Assembly (NCBI RefSeq): GCF_004193775.1 | Contig: NC_041019.1 | Coordinates: forward strand, 50,381,928 to 50,445,927 | Source: Glycine soja | Lineage: Eukaryota > Streptophyta > Magnoliopsida > Fabales > Fabaceae | DNA length: 64,000 nt | Reading direction: 5' to 3' | Part shown: in pieces, positions 12,778-26,700 of the stretch | How positions within the stretch are numbered: the stretch's first letter is position 1 | Layout of the letters: the number at the start of each line of letters is the position of its first letter | Translations under genes and position numbers: made by a program | The notes under the pieces: generated by a model | Databases searched by the model: none | What the model saw: the letters and a program-made list of their open reading frames with translations, nothing else | Told to the model about the DNA's origin: nothing

Positions 12778-15700
12778 TCAACTATCAGGAAGAGATATGT
12801 TAATGTCAGTAGCCGACTTCATCGAGTCTGTCATGGAGTGCATGTTAACCCAGTTTTCGCGACGAAAGGCCGAGGGAGGAGTAAGGTTTGAGTTAAGGGT
12901 TGTTCCTGAGTTGTTGTGTAGTAGGTGTCCACCAATGACATCCTCCTTTTCACCATTAGTAGGGGGTGGTGCAGAAGACACCGTAATGGAAGGAGTGACA
13001 TTAGCTGGTGCATAGTCAGACTTTGGCTTCTTTGGTTTCTGATCTTGCTGGTTGTTTGGCAAAAAGCTTCCCACCACCACCTGATAACATAAGGATATCT
13101 AAGTGATCCTTCATTTGAGGAAAAAATGTTATGCATAACCTGTTCAAAGTAAATTGCACCAGATGCTACATTATGGTAATTCCCTTGTGTAGTGCCCTTT
13201 ATTTAGGCATGCAATTCTGCCTCTTTCATTTGAAAACCCTCAATTGCTTGGGGATGCATTTGAGGAAGATTGTTTGGCAAAGTTTTCAACATCACAGATG
13301 ATATGGGATGTTGCAGACTATTTTGAATCCAACCTTGTAGTCCCTACCACCCAATCCATGCTCACAATCACATACATAATTGAGTTGAGAATAGCTTCTA
13401 AGGGTTGAGAGAGGAATGTTTACCTGCACAGGACCGGCAGCTACAAGGAGACCAGCAACTCCACCACCTACAACACGACCATCTGGACTTGACAATGAAA
13501 CGCTCATCCCACCCGACCTGCTTCTTGATCCTTGGTTGTCAGTAGGCATGAATGATCCAGACAATGAAAGTATCTCAAAACGGCCCTAGAAAATAATCCA
13601 AAATGTGAAACATAAGATTTTATAGCGCCCATCATGAACCTCGTACCAATAATCAAACTAAAAACTACAATTTCCAAGTGAATGATGAACGTAAAGTCAC
13701 ATACAATATTACAAATTTCCATCAAGTACCACCGAAGGCATAATTCTACACCCAAGTATTTGTTTCTGTCATTTCCAGCCAAGCGTAGCCCGTTTATTTC
13801 AACCATTTGTAGTCTCTACGTAGCAAAACTGAATCCTGGAGTTCTCTCAAACTAATCAATGCTCCCATCCTAACTTTTAAGACCATAAAGAGATACTTCT
13901 ATTTCTAAGGCCTTACATGCATGATGCATATCAAGAATAGTTTAAGCACTCTTATCATTTATCCTTCCAATTCTATCCTCATTTTGAAATCTTGAGCCTC
14001 TTATCTGATTACTTTCACTGCAATCAAAGGCTTTCACAAAAAGCCTCTGTTTATCATCTTTCATGCCTAAACTTAGTGTATTTTCTGCTAGACACAAAAT
14101 CTAGTATCCCCGTCACTCTGGTCAAGCTTTCAAAAGTCCTTAATATTATATGAGAAGGGTGTCAAAGAGTGCATCAGATCTAATGCCTACTTAATTCCTA
14201 TTTTCCTAAAACATGACAAGGAAAATTTCAAACAAATTGAAAATGTAACTACAAAAAAGGCAAGTTAAAAAATTATAAAATAAAACATGTACTGATGAGG
14301 TAATTTACTGCAGCACCTCATAGGTTAAGGTTCCCCCAGAAGAATCAGGCTGGCGAAGTGTAACATTTGAAATTACACCACTAGCAGATAGGATGCATAT
14401 TGCACGGGGTCCTTGTTGGGAAAAAGATATAACCTTCATTGTAATGTCCTGAAACAAGCGTTCACAAAAATAACAGTATTTAATTGTCTCTTTTGCAGGA
14501 AGAATTAGCATTACAATATATAAATCATGTTAAGGGGATATTGAAGGTTTTTTCTTGTTGAATGGAGAATATAACACAAACACTTGAGCTTTCTCTGAAT
14601 AACTTTAGCTAAATTTGCAGTGACTTCATATGTGAGACTCAAAGATGAATAGACAATAATCATTTGCAAATCATTCTATATTGCAGATGTAGAACCAAAA
14701 TGTTGGAACAAATATGATATGCAACAGAAGTTAATAACCACGACAAAGGAAAGGAGCGAATCCAACCATGGAAAGAAACTAGAACTACGTGCTTGGCCCT
14801 TCATAAACAAAATGTTTAACCAAAAAAATGAAAAGAAAAAGTAAAAGAGTTAAAAAGATACAGCAAATTCCAGTCTTTTATTTCCGTCCTTGTTGCATAG
14901 TGTATATACATTTTAACAAACAAACAAAATAGCATTACATTTTTCTGAAGAAAGCATGTTTCAAGCCAAACACAATAAGCAAAAAATGTTAGTTAATTTG
15001 AAAATATCATCAACACATGAACAGAACATTTGTATATAATTGTCCATATATTACACAAAAAAACAATAAAAATCAACAAAAACAAACATAAATTTATTAA
15101 TACATTCCAGATAAACAGATAGATAAAGGAAACAAATCATACTTCCTTAAACCATAATATCATTATTTGCAAGGTTTACCCTCCAACAGATAACTGAACA
15201 AAGCACACCCACTCCACATTATTGATTAAACCAGTTGCACAACATGGCGGATAACAGAAGTTTATACACCCATATATTTCAGATCCACAAGGGTATAATA
15301 AGGATAGTTTGACAGTAATTCAAAGCAAACTCATATGTACCAAATAATGTTAAAAGAAATGGTTTCCCCCTCCTCAGGCATACCTCACCAGTATTGACTG
15401 TAATGATATGGGGCATAAAGTTTGTACCAACAGAGTCACCTACAGAAGTACCAACAATAGATATTAACAGAAATTAGTAGAAACTTATAGTAATTAATAA
15501 ATTTCAACAAGTAGTACTCATAATATAATAATATCTACAAAAAGTAGTCATACATTTGTCCCAGGCTACATATATTATGAATTATCTTAGTGTGAGCAAA
15601 ATTAAACAAAAACCAATTAATATGTTGGTATTTTCCTATGTTAAGTGGAGTTAGTAGAAAAGTTATTACAATAAATCAATAAAATGATATATTTTGAGAA

Positions 15701-16520
15701 CAAATGTTAAATTCAAGGTTTTAATTGTCATCATGGTCGCAGTAGCAAAAACTTCCAAAACCTCTTAAAATTGTGAGAGAGGAAAAATGGCAGACAAAGT
15801 GCAGCTGATGTGGTATTGCAACCACAAATTGTGGTTGCAGACCACAATTCAACACTCCCTTGCTAAAATAGAATCAGATTTCTATGCATGGAAACATCAT
15901 CAAAGTCTAAAATTAAATTGATTCACCTCACTTCAAAAAGTTCTACAGCACAAAAGGATAAATCCTTTTAAGGTATGGGGTAGTCTAAAAGTTTGACCAG
16001 AAGCAAACTTTAAGAAGCAAGAAAAGTTATAAAAAATAGAAAGATACTTCTGAATTAACAAAAATGAATATTTGATAAACCATGCTAGTGACACATAATC
16101 ATGCTGTTTACAAGAAATGCATGTTATTAAGCATTAAAAGTACCAAATTTCATTACCAAAAAGATCCACTCCGACTTTCTTCAGCAGCTTGTACTCCATC
16201 CCCCGCGATTTCCCCCGCTTCCCGGATGAGAAGTTATTAGCAAATGGAGCTGAAGATGAGATTGGCATGGGTGACAATGCCATAGAGTTCAACCCATCTG
16301 GCCCGTATTTCCTTGGTCTACCCCTTTTCTTCTTAGCTGCTGTTCCATCCAATCCCACACTCACAGGTGAGACACCAATAGCTCCAGCTGTTGCTTCAGG
16401 AACAGGAGGAGGAACCTGACTTGGAGCTTCACTCCTTGGTGCCATATGATAGGCTGATGGAGCTTCTGCCCCTATCACTGTAACCCCCGAACTGAAGCCT
16501 TCTCTTCCTTCCATGCGCAT
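12778..16520 (-). CDS. AT-hook motif nuclear-localised (AHL) protein with PPC/DUF296 domain
   Basis: Five exons on the minus strand (16520-16157, 15439-15384, 14448-14317, 13585-13424, 13080-12778) join in frame to 338 residues. Residues about 62-76 carry the AT-hook KKKRGRPRKYGPDG (type-2 hook, RGRPRKY core), which binds the minor groove of AT-rich DNA. The PPC domain follows from about residue 122 (VGTNFMPHIITVNTGE), with ITMKVISFSQQGPRAIC, VTLRQPDSSGG and the core GRFEIL at 185-190. It ends near SPDGRVVGGG...LLVAAGPVQ. The Ser/Asn/Pro-rich tail from about residue 250 ends ISLPDS. AHL proteins form multimers through PPC and regulate growth and chromatin in the nucleus. The usual second hook in this position has decayed to GKRGKSRG, so it behaves as a single-hook protein. 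A second in-frame ATG lies two codons inside the start. Confidence 0.93.
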
Positions 16521-17780
16521 ATATCAAACTATTCTCACTCCTAAGTCCACACAATCAAACCAACATCTACAAGCAAGAGATCAACAAACAATGTACTCAG
16601 AAAGCAAAATGATTCATTAGAAAACATGCCATAACAAAAATTTGAGTATTTTAGCAAAACCAAAAATTTGAATCTTCTTAAACATGCAAGGAAACCAAAA
16701 TGAAAACTCATCAAAGGATTCCCAGAAACTAGGAACAAAGAAAACAAAGACGCAAACTTTGGATTTTTTAAGTTGTTTAGCTGAATTAGCTGATCCATTT
16801 AAAACCTTTAATTAAATTGCAAAAATCACTGATCACAGCACTCTAGGGTTTGAGTAGAAAATCATGAGGAAAAAATGCAGTTATCTTCCAACAAAGTTAA
16901 TTTTTTTTCCTTCTGTTTCCATCTCTGAAAAATGGGTACTTGCTCAGTTATCAAGTTTTCAACTTTCTAGTACTGAAACCAGAAATTTGATTCGTAACAA
17001 AAAGGAATAAAAAAAAAGACATTCAAATAAATACAAAAATAGAAAAATGTTTTGCCATATTATTACAACCTCAAAACATACTTTGGTAGGAAAATTTTGA
17101 AAAATGCTTAAAAATAGCAAATTCAAACTCAGTATCATAAATTTTGTCAAAAAAAACCACTCATTTACTTCAAATATTTCTTGACCCTGAACTCTGAACA
17201 GAGCAAAAGCAACCAAAAATACCAAAGGTTTTTCTAAAGGAGCAAAAAAAAAATAAAAAAATAAAAAATAAAAACACCACCCTTTTGCATAAACCTGCTT
17301 CGTATCCAGCATTTACCTAAACTTTTAAAAGACAGGAAGCTGAAACTCAAGGAAAAATTAAGTACACAAAAATATATATATATAAAAAAAACTTGGTTTT
17401 TACATACCAACATCAAACTCTGAATACTGCTCAGAATACAAAGATCATGACCTGTCACAAAGATTCCACACACTTCGGCAAGACTCTTCTGAAGGTGTAA
17501 TCTTGTATAAAGATTTCTTTTCAGTTCCCTCCAGAACTTAACTTGCTCACTCAACCCAGAAAGTGAAAATGAAATTAAAAAAAAAAAACACAGAAAAAAG
17601 GAAAAAGAGCAGAAAAAAGTGAAAAACCGTTTGCTCCAGAAATTTAAAACAACTTGGAAATTTCAAGAGTTGAAAAAAACCTGTTGGCTGGTTGGGTTTT
17701 CCAAAGCTGCTTGAATTGAAACTTGAAAGTTGAAAATTTTTAATGGGAAAATATGGTAAAGCTCAAAATAAATACTGCAG
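16521..17780 (-). promoter_or_regulatory. AHL 5' leader, probable leader intron and promoter
   Basis: On the minus strand, an acceptor-like cttgcttgtag lies about 50 bp upstream of the AHL start codon, and a donor-like TTTAG|GTAAATG lies near 17315. The less AT-rich block from about 17320 to 17720 reads like a 5' UTR exon. A leader intron of about 0.75 kb is therefore likely, a common feature of AHL genes. Open frames at 16541-16798, 16959-17312 and 17234-17554 fall within this leader or intron and have no protein similarity I recognise. Confidence 0.4.
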
Positions 17781-17789
17781 CAGCAACAT

Positions 17790-19150
17790 TAAAATAATAA
17801 TTAAAATAAGGGAAATGCTGTATCTTTAATCTTTGATATGTTAAAAAAGTTTTAAAATATATCAAATATATAATTTATTTTTTTATCAGGATCAAATATA
17901 TAATACTTAATTTTTTTAATAGATTTTTATCGTAATTTTCAACAGCAGTGTTTGTTATTAATTTTTAAATGAACTTCTTAAAAGACAACAAAAAGATAAA
18001 CGATTTTTTAAAACCCTCGTTATCACGAATCAAATAATAACAATCATAATTGTGAAAAAAAAAAGAGCAATTCAAGGGCAATAAAATAGGTGAATATATT
18101 GTGTTTAATAATAAATTATCATATATTTAAAAATAGTTTAATTTTTATAATAATTATTTGAAAATTATATACAAAATAATTCCCATTTATTTAATGATCC
18201 AATATAAAAATCTTCCCATTATTATCGAGAAAAAAAAGCTTCCCATTAATAATTAATAATATATAAAAATTAAACTAAAAATACAATCTAGTTAAGAAGA
18301 ATTTCACCTCTGTAAAGGGTAAACTTTTTTTAAAAAAAGACTAAATATTCTCATTTATATTATAGAGGAAAAAAACATACATAAGTTTTCCATTTTTTAA
18401 TTTAACAAACTAATATGATTTTCCATATAAGGATGCAAGTCAGTGTTAGATGGCCAACCTTCCTGCGGCCGGTAACCTGCTTTTTGTCTTTTTACTTAAA
18501 AAATTATAAATAGTAATACCTTCAATAAAATATGTTGATTTTTTTCTTATATAGGATAAAAATAATATTAAATCACAAGTATTTTTATAAGAAAATAATC
18601 ATATTTAAATATTTTAAGTATTTAATATAAATGTATATCTAAAATCTAAATTTCAGACATTTGATTAACAACAAGAGTGAATAATTGATTAATGCATATA
18701 TTTTTTAATTTAAACCACAAGTATCCTCCGTGGAAGACAACTTACTCGGATAAAATAAGTCACGTTAGTTTATCAATGTTCAGTGGTTAATCTATGGGTA
18801 TTTAGTTTTAGATATATGAGTATTGAATTTTTTGATATTTTGTTTTATATATATATGAGGAAAAGTTATTCCCTAAAATATTTAATATAATTTTATAGGA
18901 CTTGAACTCAATATAAAGGAACATTTCCATAACATAAAAATCACATTCAAAAAAGTAAACAATTAGGTAGAACAATAGGTGTTATAACGAAAATTAATTA
19001 CAAAAGAAGAGAAATCGATCACATTAAAATTATTTTCTAGAGAGATTCGTTTGATATCCAAAAATTGAACAAGTAAAAAATATTAGAGTAAATTAGAAAA
19101 ATTTAAATAGAATTAGATCTAAATATTGGCTAAATAAGCATCGTATAATA
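17790..19150. other. AT-rich intergenic region, nothing recognised
   Basis: This is low-complexity AT-rich DNA upstream of the AHL gene. A short GC-richer phrase (CCTTCCTGCGGCCGGTAACC, about 18460) stands out but belongs to no gene I can see. Confidence 0.5.
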
Positions 19151-20760
19151 AGAGAAGTAGTTATGAATAAATCCGGTAGACCATCCACATGGAAATTGGT
19201 CTAAAAGCATATTCATTTAGCACCAAGTCCCTTTTGTGCACATTATGGAATGGACCTTAGTCTTCATGATATTTATTTTGATGGGTTTGGAATACTACAA
19301 GGTTGAACACTCGGATCCCGAGTAATTTTTTGGATCTCCTAAGACCAAAATAGGCTCGTTGACTCCATTTATGTGTGACACTTGGATATGGTGTAATTAT
19401 GGAAATGGAGAATATTCTGCTCGCCCAGGATATCAATGGCTTATCACTAATACTATTCAAAATCAATTGCCACAACATAATTTGAAATGTTATAGCGCCT
19501 GCGTCTACCCGAAAAAAAATCAAATTGTTAAGAGTAAATAGTTGTTTTTTAATATGCATGGCGCTGACAATTTTAGCTTTTAAAAAATAGAAATTTAAAT
19601 TTTAGTTTTTGAAAGTAAAAAAAATATAAATTCATTTATCTACTAATTTTTATTTGTTATTATTAATGAAGGATCTACGTAATATAAAGGGATGGAAATA
19701 TTACAAAAATAATTACTAACATGATTACTGAATAGATTAGACTAAAATATTAATGAGTTTTCATTAAACTGATTTGTCACACCCTAAATTTCGTTTCATT
19801 TAAGAGTAAAATATAATTTAATCTTTATTCTTATCTTCTTTTTTATTTTTACAAAGATAGCATTATAATAAACACTTAAAAAAATAAGGAAGCAAACATA
19901 AGTTAGAACAAATATAATAATAAGAATAATATTGATTAATAAGTATAATGTATGTTGCTCTAAAATTTCTATTGTGATAGTATTGGGTAGTGACAAAATC
20001 AAGTTGAATCTTATTTTATTTAAAGATTAAATTGTGCATTTTTGTTTGAGTTTTATATTTTAGATAAGATATTTGTCACATTAAAAATTTTATAGCAACA
20101 AACATATTATATTTATTATTACGTTTGTTTTAACTTATATTTTTCACCCTATTTTTTTAAGTGTTTACTATAATGATATGATTGTAACGATATAAAAGAA
20201 GAAATATCATTAATCATATTAATAATTATTTTTATGATATTTTCGTCCCTCTTTATCATATAGGTTTTTTTACGGTAATAGATAAAAGTTAACGAATAAA
20301 TAAATTTGACGCATTTTTTTTTTTACTTTTGAAAACTAAAATTTAAATTTTCTTCTTTTTTGAAAATAAATTTATTAATCATGTATATATTAAGAACAAA
20401 AATAATTATTTATTTAATTGTTAGTTTGGTTAGTTCTCAGAAATACTCTTCCTACAAATAGTCTTAGTATGCATAGGAATTTATTTGACATATCTAGTGT
20501 CAGGCTTGCTTGCATCCATCATAGGGCATTATTCATTGCATGTGTGACTACCCTTAGGCTAAGGAGATTTGACTCCGCCTGGGATTCCATGCTCGTGACA
20601 ATTTCATTCAAGATAATGCTTGGATATAGGTGAAGAACCAGCTTCGTTCATCACATGGATTCTTATTTGTTGCCACTATTTGGTGGTTGTGGAGATGAAG
20701 GAATAACATTATCATTGACTCATAAATATGGTTCATTCATCATTTTCTAAGACAGATCTA
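19150..20760 (+). mobile_element. decayed LINE (non-LTR retrotransposon) 3' region, split by another element
   Basis: Before the insertion, the plus strand reads DTWIWCNYGNGEYSARPGYQ. This matches the zinc-binding reverse-transcriptase tail of plant LINE-like proteins (pattern D..IW....G.YS...GY.W). After the insertion it resumes with WLVLRNTLPTNSL, then an RNase-H-like stretch, SSHGFLFVATIWWLWR, in shifted frames. Stops and frameshifts show it is dead. The upstream reverse transcriptase and endonuclease are not recognisable, so only the 3' end persists. Confidence 0.7.
19531..20415. mobile_element. 885-bp foldback element nested in the LINE
   Basis: The element is flanked by the 8-bp direct repeat AATTGTTA (19523-19530 and 20416-20423), and the LINE reading resumes across it. 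Its two halves are inverted copies of about 400 bp. On the left, 'taaacacttaaaaaaata', 'ataagtta' and 'gttgctctaaaatttctat' run in the same order as the reverse complement of the right half. Similarity is roughly 75-85% by eye. It has no coding capacity, since the whole element is essentially one long hairpin. The 8-bp duplication suggests hAT-like mobilisation; a Mutator-like origin (normally 9 bp) is the alternative. Confidence 0.8.
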
Positions 20761-20769
20761 TACACTCAA

Positions 20770-23700
20770 AAATATGATTCATTCATTATGATGACATTGT
20801 TGCAAATTTTAAGGAATAAGGTAAGTTAACCACTGCACTATTTTATGATTTAGGACCTAGATGGTCTTCGCCGCCTATAAAACACCTATAAATTGAATGT
20901 TGATTTAACAAGTTGTTCTAAATTCACCCTTTGAGTCTTTTATGCCTTTTAATTTATTAAATTTGATTTGTTGATTTTTTTAAAAAAAGTTTTAATTTCT
21001 CTAAATTATATTTTATATAATAAAATTAATAAGTTTTAACTTTTTAACACAACCTACTTTTTGCTGGAGAAACATGACTACTAAAAAATTATATACATAT
21101 TATGTCTATATTATTCTCACTTTCATACAAAGACATCTAAAAATTTCAAGTTGTAAGAGCAACACTCACAGATATAAATTTATGGGATTAATATTTATTA
21201 TAAATTAACTTTTCTTATTGTTTTTTAAATTATGAAAATAATTTGTAATTACATATATGTTATTAAAAAAATTTAAATGTGGAGACAACTTACTTCATAA
21301 TGATTAAAAAGTAAAATGAAGTGATGTGATATTTATTTTTACATAAATTAAAATTCCAAACTACATTTACACTGATTTATTTTAAAGTTAAAATAACTTC
21401 ATACTACATACATTTTTTTCTTTAAATATTTTTTTTTATAAAAAATCTTTAGTAACTATTCCCTCCAAACCGAAATATAAGTAAAAAAAAAATAGTCACA
21501 CTTATAAAAAAAATTAGTTAAAATCATTTAATTATAATTATATTAATAATAAAAGTTAATCCACTTTCTAAAGTACTATTATATTAATTACATAAATAAA
21601 AAATCAAAAGATTATTAAAAATAAAACTTCACTTAAATGAAAAATATTATCATTAAAAAAATTAATTAAAATTTATTTATATTTTAATGCAATAGATTGA
21701 AAAAAAAAAATCTCCACGGTAGTAATAGATAACATCACATAGGGGTAAGGTTAGGTAATATTGGTTATTTATGATCTAAACAGAAGTTGCATGATCTAAT
21801 AAAGAAGGAAAACAAAAAAAAGGTATATTTATTGCATGTTACCTGTTATACTTGACTACTTGTGTTGAAATCTGAAAGGATTCATTGGCACGTGACAGTG
21901 GACATTTGTCATTGTAGTTGGGAAAGAGCAATTGACTTGCCTAGTCTGTGAAAAAAAGAGAAAAATATTTTTTAACTTTAGGAAAGAGAAATAAAGAAAA
22001 AGGATATTTTACCCCAAAGACATTTCATATTATTACTATTATTATTATTTCATAAAATTATAGAATAATCCAGAGTAATTAAAATATCATGAAAAAATAC
22101 GGCTCACTGGGTCGTATATTTTGAAGACGAAACACATTTGTGAGGAATATTTAACTACAAAATATCTTGGACGTTTTTTATTCTGAATGTGATGTCATAT
22201 ATCTTTAGACCAATAAAAATTAAAATCTTATAAAAATATTTAGACAAACAAAAATTGCATGTTATAAGAAGTCCACATTTTTAAAATGAAAATAATACAT
22301 TTCCTAAAAAGAATGGAAGTAATTTTTATGTTCTTATAAATTTTTGAGTTAAAGATGAATAAAGATCCATCACTTAGCGTTGGATGATTTTGTTAAAAAT
22401 GAATAATGTAGAGCAACACTAGAGAGCATAACTTGCAAAAATTGGTGAGAAAGTTTATGAATTTGAAGATGTGAAAATTTGAATGATATTTGTTCTAAAA
22501 AGTTAATAATTTTGTTATCTATTGTAAACTAATTTATGGTAACTATTTATCATATGTATTAATAGAAATGATCTTTAATTAAAATATAACATGTAAAATA
22601 TAATAATATTGAAGACTGAAATGTTAATTTTAGACTATGTTAAATTATGTAAACAGATTGATGTTAGTCAAGCTAAAAAAAAATATTACGTTGAGAGTCT
22701 AAATATTTCAAGGTATAACATATTTTAGGTGGTGATGGGAGAGTATTTGGTCTTATTTTTAGTACATTATATTAATCTGATGGTTCAAATTAAATTTTGT
22801 CATTTGTTTTGAAAGATATTATTAATTTATTTTTTAGATTTTTATAATTTAAAATAATAATAAATATTACTAAGTGGATAAATAACTAGCACAAAATTAT
22901 TTTATTTTAATGTATTCTTTAGTGTTGTTCAGATTGTCAAAAATTTCATATAGTTATTAAACTGTTAGAAATTTTTTTAGCAAGAAAAAAATCTACAATT
23001 TAAGAATTATCATAAAATATTTGATGATTTTTTTATACACTTCTTTGTTATCTTTCTTCGAAAGTAATCCAACTTTAACTGAATTACGACTGTTATAGGC
23101 AGGCTCTAAAATGATTTTTAGAGAACATTGGTTAAACTATAATAATTCTGTACCAGTTAATTTATACATTCAAAAGTATTTTTTATGATTTTAAAGTATA
23201 AAAAACATAAAAGCTAAGTTAATTATTAAATTAAAAAATATTTTTTAAACAAATGATAAAATCTAATCTGTTCAAATTAAATTTAATCTAATGGTCTAAA
23301 ATGAGGGAGACCTTCACAAAGTCACTGAATCCGAATGAATATTATTTAAGACTGATATTTTTCCAACAACAAAGCATAAAATTAAATAAAGCATAGAAGT
23401 ATAATATTGAATATTAAAGCATAAACAGATATGAAAATATGAAAATGAGTTCATAGAATTCAATTTCCTTACATTCAACCCTAATAATAGGGAGCTTAGC
23501 TTTTCCTAGACATGTGTAACATAAAAAAGGTGAAGAAATGAAGAAGGTGTCATAAGAGAGCTCCATTTATATTTCTTTTGTTTCAAACTTTCTCTGATGA
23601 CAACTTATTAATTTTGCACTAATAGAAATCACGCGCAAAGCACAGAAGCATGAATTAATAAGGGTTATCCCACGCTTATCGCAAAAATGATGACGCTTAG

Positions 23701-26700
23701 TCGAACATAAATACACAAAACTTTGCCCAGTGAAATTCTCTATGCTAAGCGTGAAAAGCAAAATCACTTCTTTTAGGTGTGTTTGATTTTTACCTTTAAA
23801 AAGTGTTCTTAGCTTTTAAAAACTAAAAATTAGGAAAACGTTGTTTGATTGGTGAAAACAGTTTTTCATTACATATTCGACGTTTGGTAGACCATTTTTT
23901 TTTTTTTACATTTTGAGAATCTTAAAATGAAAAATTATGATTCTTATGTTTGATATTAATAAAAAAAATTGAAAATTACAATTGAAATTTTAAGAGAAGA
24001 GGTTTTCGCGACGACATCTTTAATTTATCCTTGCCTTTTTAGTTTTCAATTCAAAAAATTTCTAAATTACAATTGAAATTATAGAATTATGTCATTAGTT
24101 GGTCAGGTCAAACACAAGCAGTAAGCATAAAAAGAAGAACAATAATAATCTTTTTATCTCCTTTTAGACCTCAAGTTTTTTTCAAAATTATATTAACAAT
24201 GTTTCTTAAATATTGTTAGAAGTCATAGATGAAATCATTTTATATTTTTTAATAAATTTAAAAAGTATTCATAAAGTTTAATAATTTTCTAGTAGATCAA
24301 ACAATTGCCAACAATGATTAAAAAATTGAGTGAGTTTAATATCTCAGTAAGTTAATTACCATTTTTCAATGCTCTTATCTTTACAATCGAGTGTGGAATC
24401 TCTATGCTTCAAAATTCATTTCAAACCTCATGATTTAAGATAGGATTTTACCAATAAAGAATTGAGCCTTTTGCTTTTGTTTACAACAATAGAAATGGGT
24501 TGAAATTCAACAAAGTGTGGCTGTGTAGTGTAGGTACATTTCTAGAAAGCTCCAATAAATAAAGTCCAAGGTCGATTGTCCTTGTGCCACGTGTCGAACA
24601 CCCATGAGACCGATTTGGGATTGTGGATTCAGTCACAAGCTCAAGCAGTTACCCTTGTCTTAGGTTTCTTTGGCATTTAGTCAATAGTCACCTACCCTCA
24701 CACACTAGGTCACTTTATCTCTTCTCCTCTGGATATTGTTCTGCACATGCTCTGTTGCTTCAAAACCCTACATGATTATATTTTACCCACCAACACATTT
24801 TCAAATTTGGACACAAATCAAACACTCTCTGTATTTTGTGAGGGGGAAAAATTTGATGGATTTACTTTATAAAAATAATAATATACATGATTTGTCCTTT
24901 AATGAATAATGATAGATAATTTGAAAAATCTTTTAATATTACTAATTTTGACATTGATTTGATCTTTTGAAAATGAGTTTTCAATATTAATTTTTGATGT
25001 CCAAACAACATAGAAGGGTTATTTTGAGAAGTAAAATTATTTTATTCTAAAAACAATCTGTTTGCTCTAAATTTGAGTTTAAAATCTAATTTTAGTTTTA
25101 TAAAAGTGTTTTTTTGGACCAGTGTATCATAACAATTGTATTGTTTTTGGTATATAATAATGGGCTAATTTGCTACACATAAAAAATAATTTTGATATAA
25201 AATATTTTAGTGGTTATTTTTTCATATATTTAAAAAAGCAGAAATAATATGTTATAAAAATTATTTTTTTAATTTGTTTATTTTATGAGAAATTATTTAA
25301 CGTAACTTCTTATTTTAATATGACTTTTTATTCTTTTTAACTTTTGATTATTTTGAAAAGTTGAATCAAAATGTAAAAAAAAAAACTTCTAAAGTGTTTT
25401 TTTCTTTCAAAAATGTCTCTTTTTAAAAAATTGAAACAAAGGGGTTCAATATGTATCTTTTTAATCATATTAAGAGATTTAGAGACATTTTTACAAGTTT
25501 TAATTTTTGGAGTTGTTCCATAAAATTTAAAGCTATAAAAGTGAATCAACATATCTCAATCCGTTATGAATTGTTCAATCATGGATTGATGGGTTAAATG
25601 GATTAGTTTATCTAAAATTAAAAATTAAAAGATGATTTTTTTATAAGAAAAACATTCCAATGACTTTGATTTATTGTTGATCGTAAAAAAAATACAAGAA
25701 GAATAATTTAATCAAGAAAAAAGAGTGAGAAAAAAAAGTTTAACCTTGTGTTGTGACAAGAAATTATTTTTAAATAATATTAATATGCATCTTACCAAAC
25801 TAATTTAGTCCATCAAGAATCAACTCGTGGTAATCGAGTTCTAAGTGAATTGATTAATATTTTATGCATAATTAAAATAGGTAAATTTTTTCCAATCCAA
25901 CTTACTTAAATTTGTGGTAGACTGAATTATCATGCAAATTTTGATTTATTTTTAATGCCTTTATTTTAATTAATTATGAGATTAATTCTCAATTTAAATT
26001 AGATTGATGCTTAAAATCTTTTATCCCTCCTCTAATATATTACGAGTAAATCAACATTATATACTATATAAAACTCAATAAGTAAAAAAAAAACATATAA
26101 TAAAATCTAACTTAATAAATTGAAAAGAGTAAATAAAACATATCAGCCGACATTCCCGAAGATTAGAAACGACATTGTACGACAGGAAATCCAAAGCCAT
26201 GATCATGTCAATAAAGCAATAATATTTGGTCACCTGAGTCACTCACCCATTCATATTAAAATATTTTTAATGTCATATATGCACTATATTCGCGTATATT
26301 CGTATAATATCCCCCCTCCTCATACTATATATTTAATTAAATTAAAAATTTCTTAAATTATAAAAACTGACTATTTTATTATATACAATAATGTGAACAA
26401 ATAATGTAAAAAATTATTTAAAATAATAATAAAAGATTGTCAAACGTGGTTGAAATTATTTTGATAGCATTTATTGGGACTGACTTTAGACCCAAAAGAG
26501 AAAACTGGGGACTGACTTCTACGATTAATATTTCTGAAACCAACTAATTATGCTCCAATCGAATTGATTGAAAATGAAGAAAAAGTAAAACAAAATTTAC
26601 ATATCGATTTAAATATTAAAAATAGCAAAAACTTATTTAATAATATTATATTTTTACATTTCTGATATAATAAATATTTTTAATTAAATTTTATTATTTT

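Noticed and set aside
12749..13015. Plus-strand frame over the AHL last exon
   Set aside because: It is an antisense shadow; the minus-strand exon carries the PPC boundary and a consistent splice phase.
17234..17554. 106-residue minus-strand frame upstream of AHL
   Set aside because: It lies across the inferred leader exon and intron donor, shows no homology I recognise, and has no ATG-context support.
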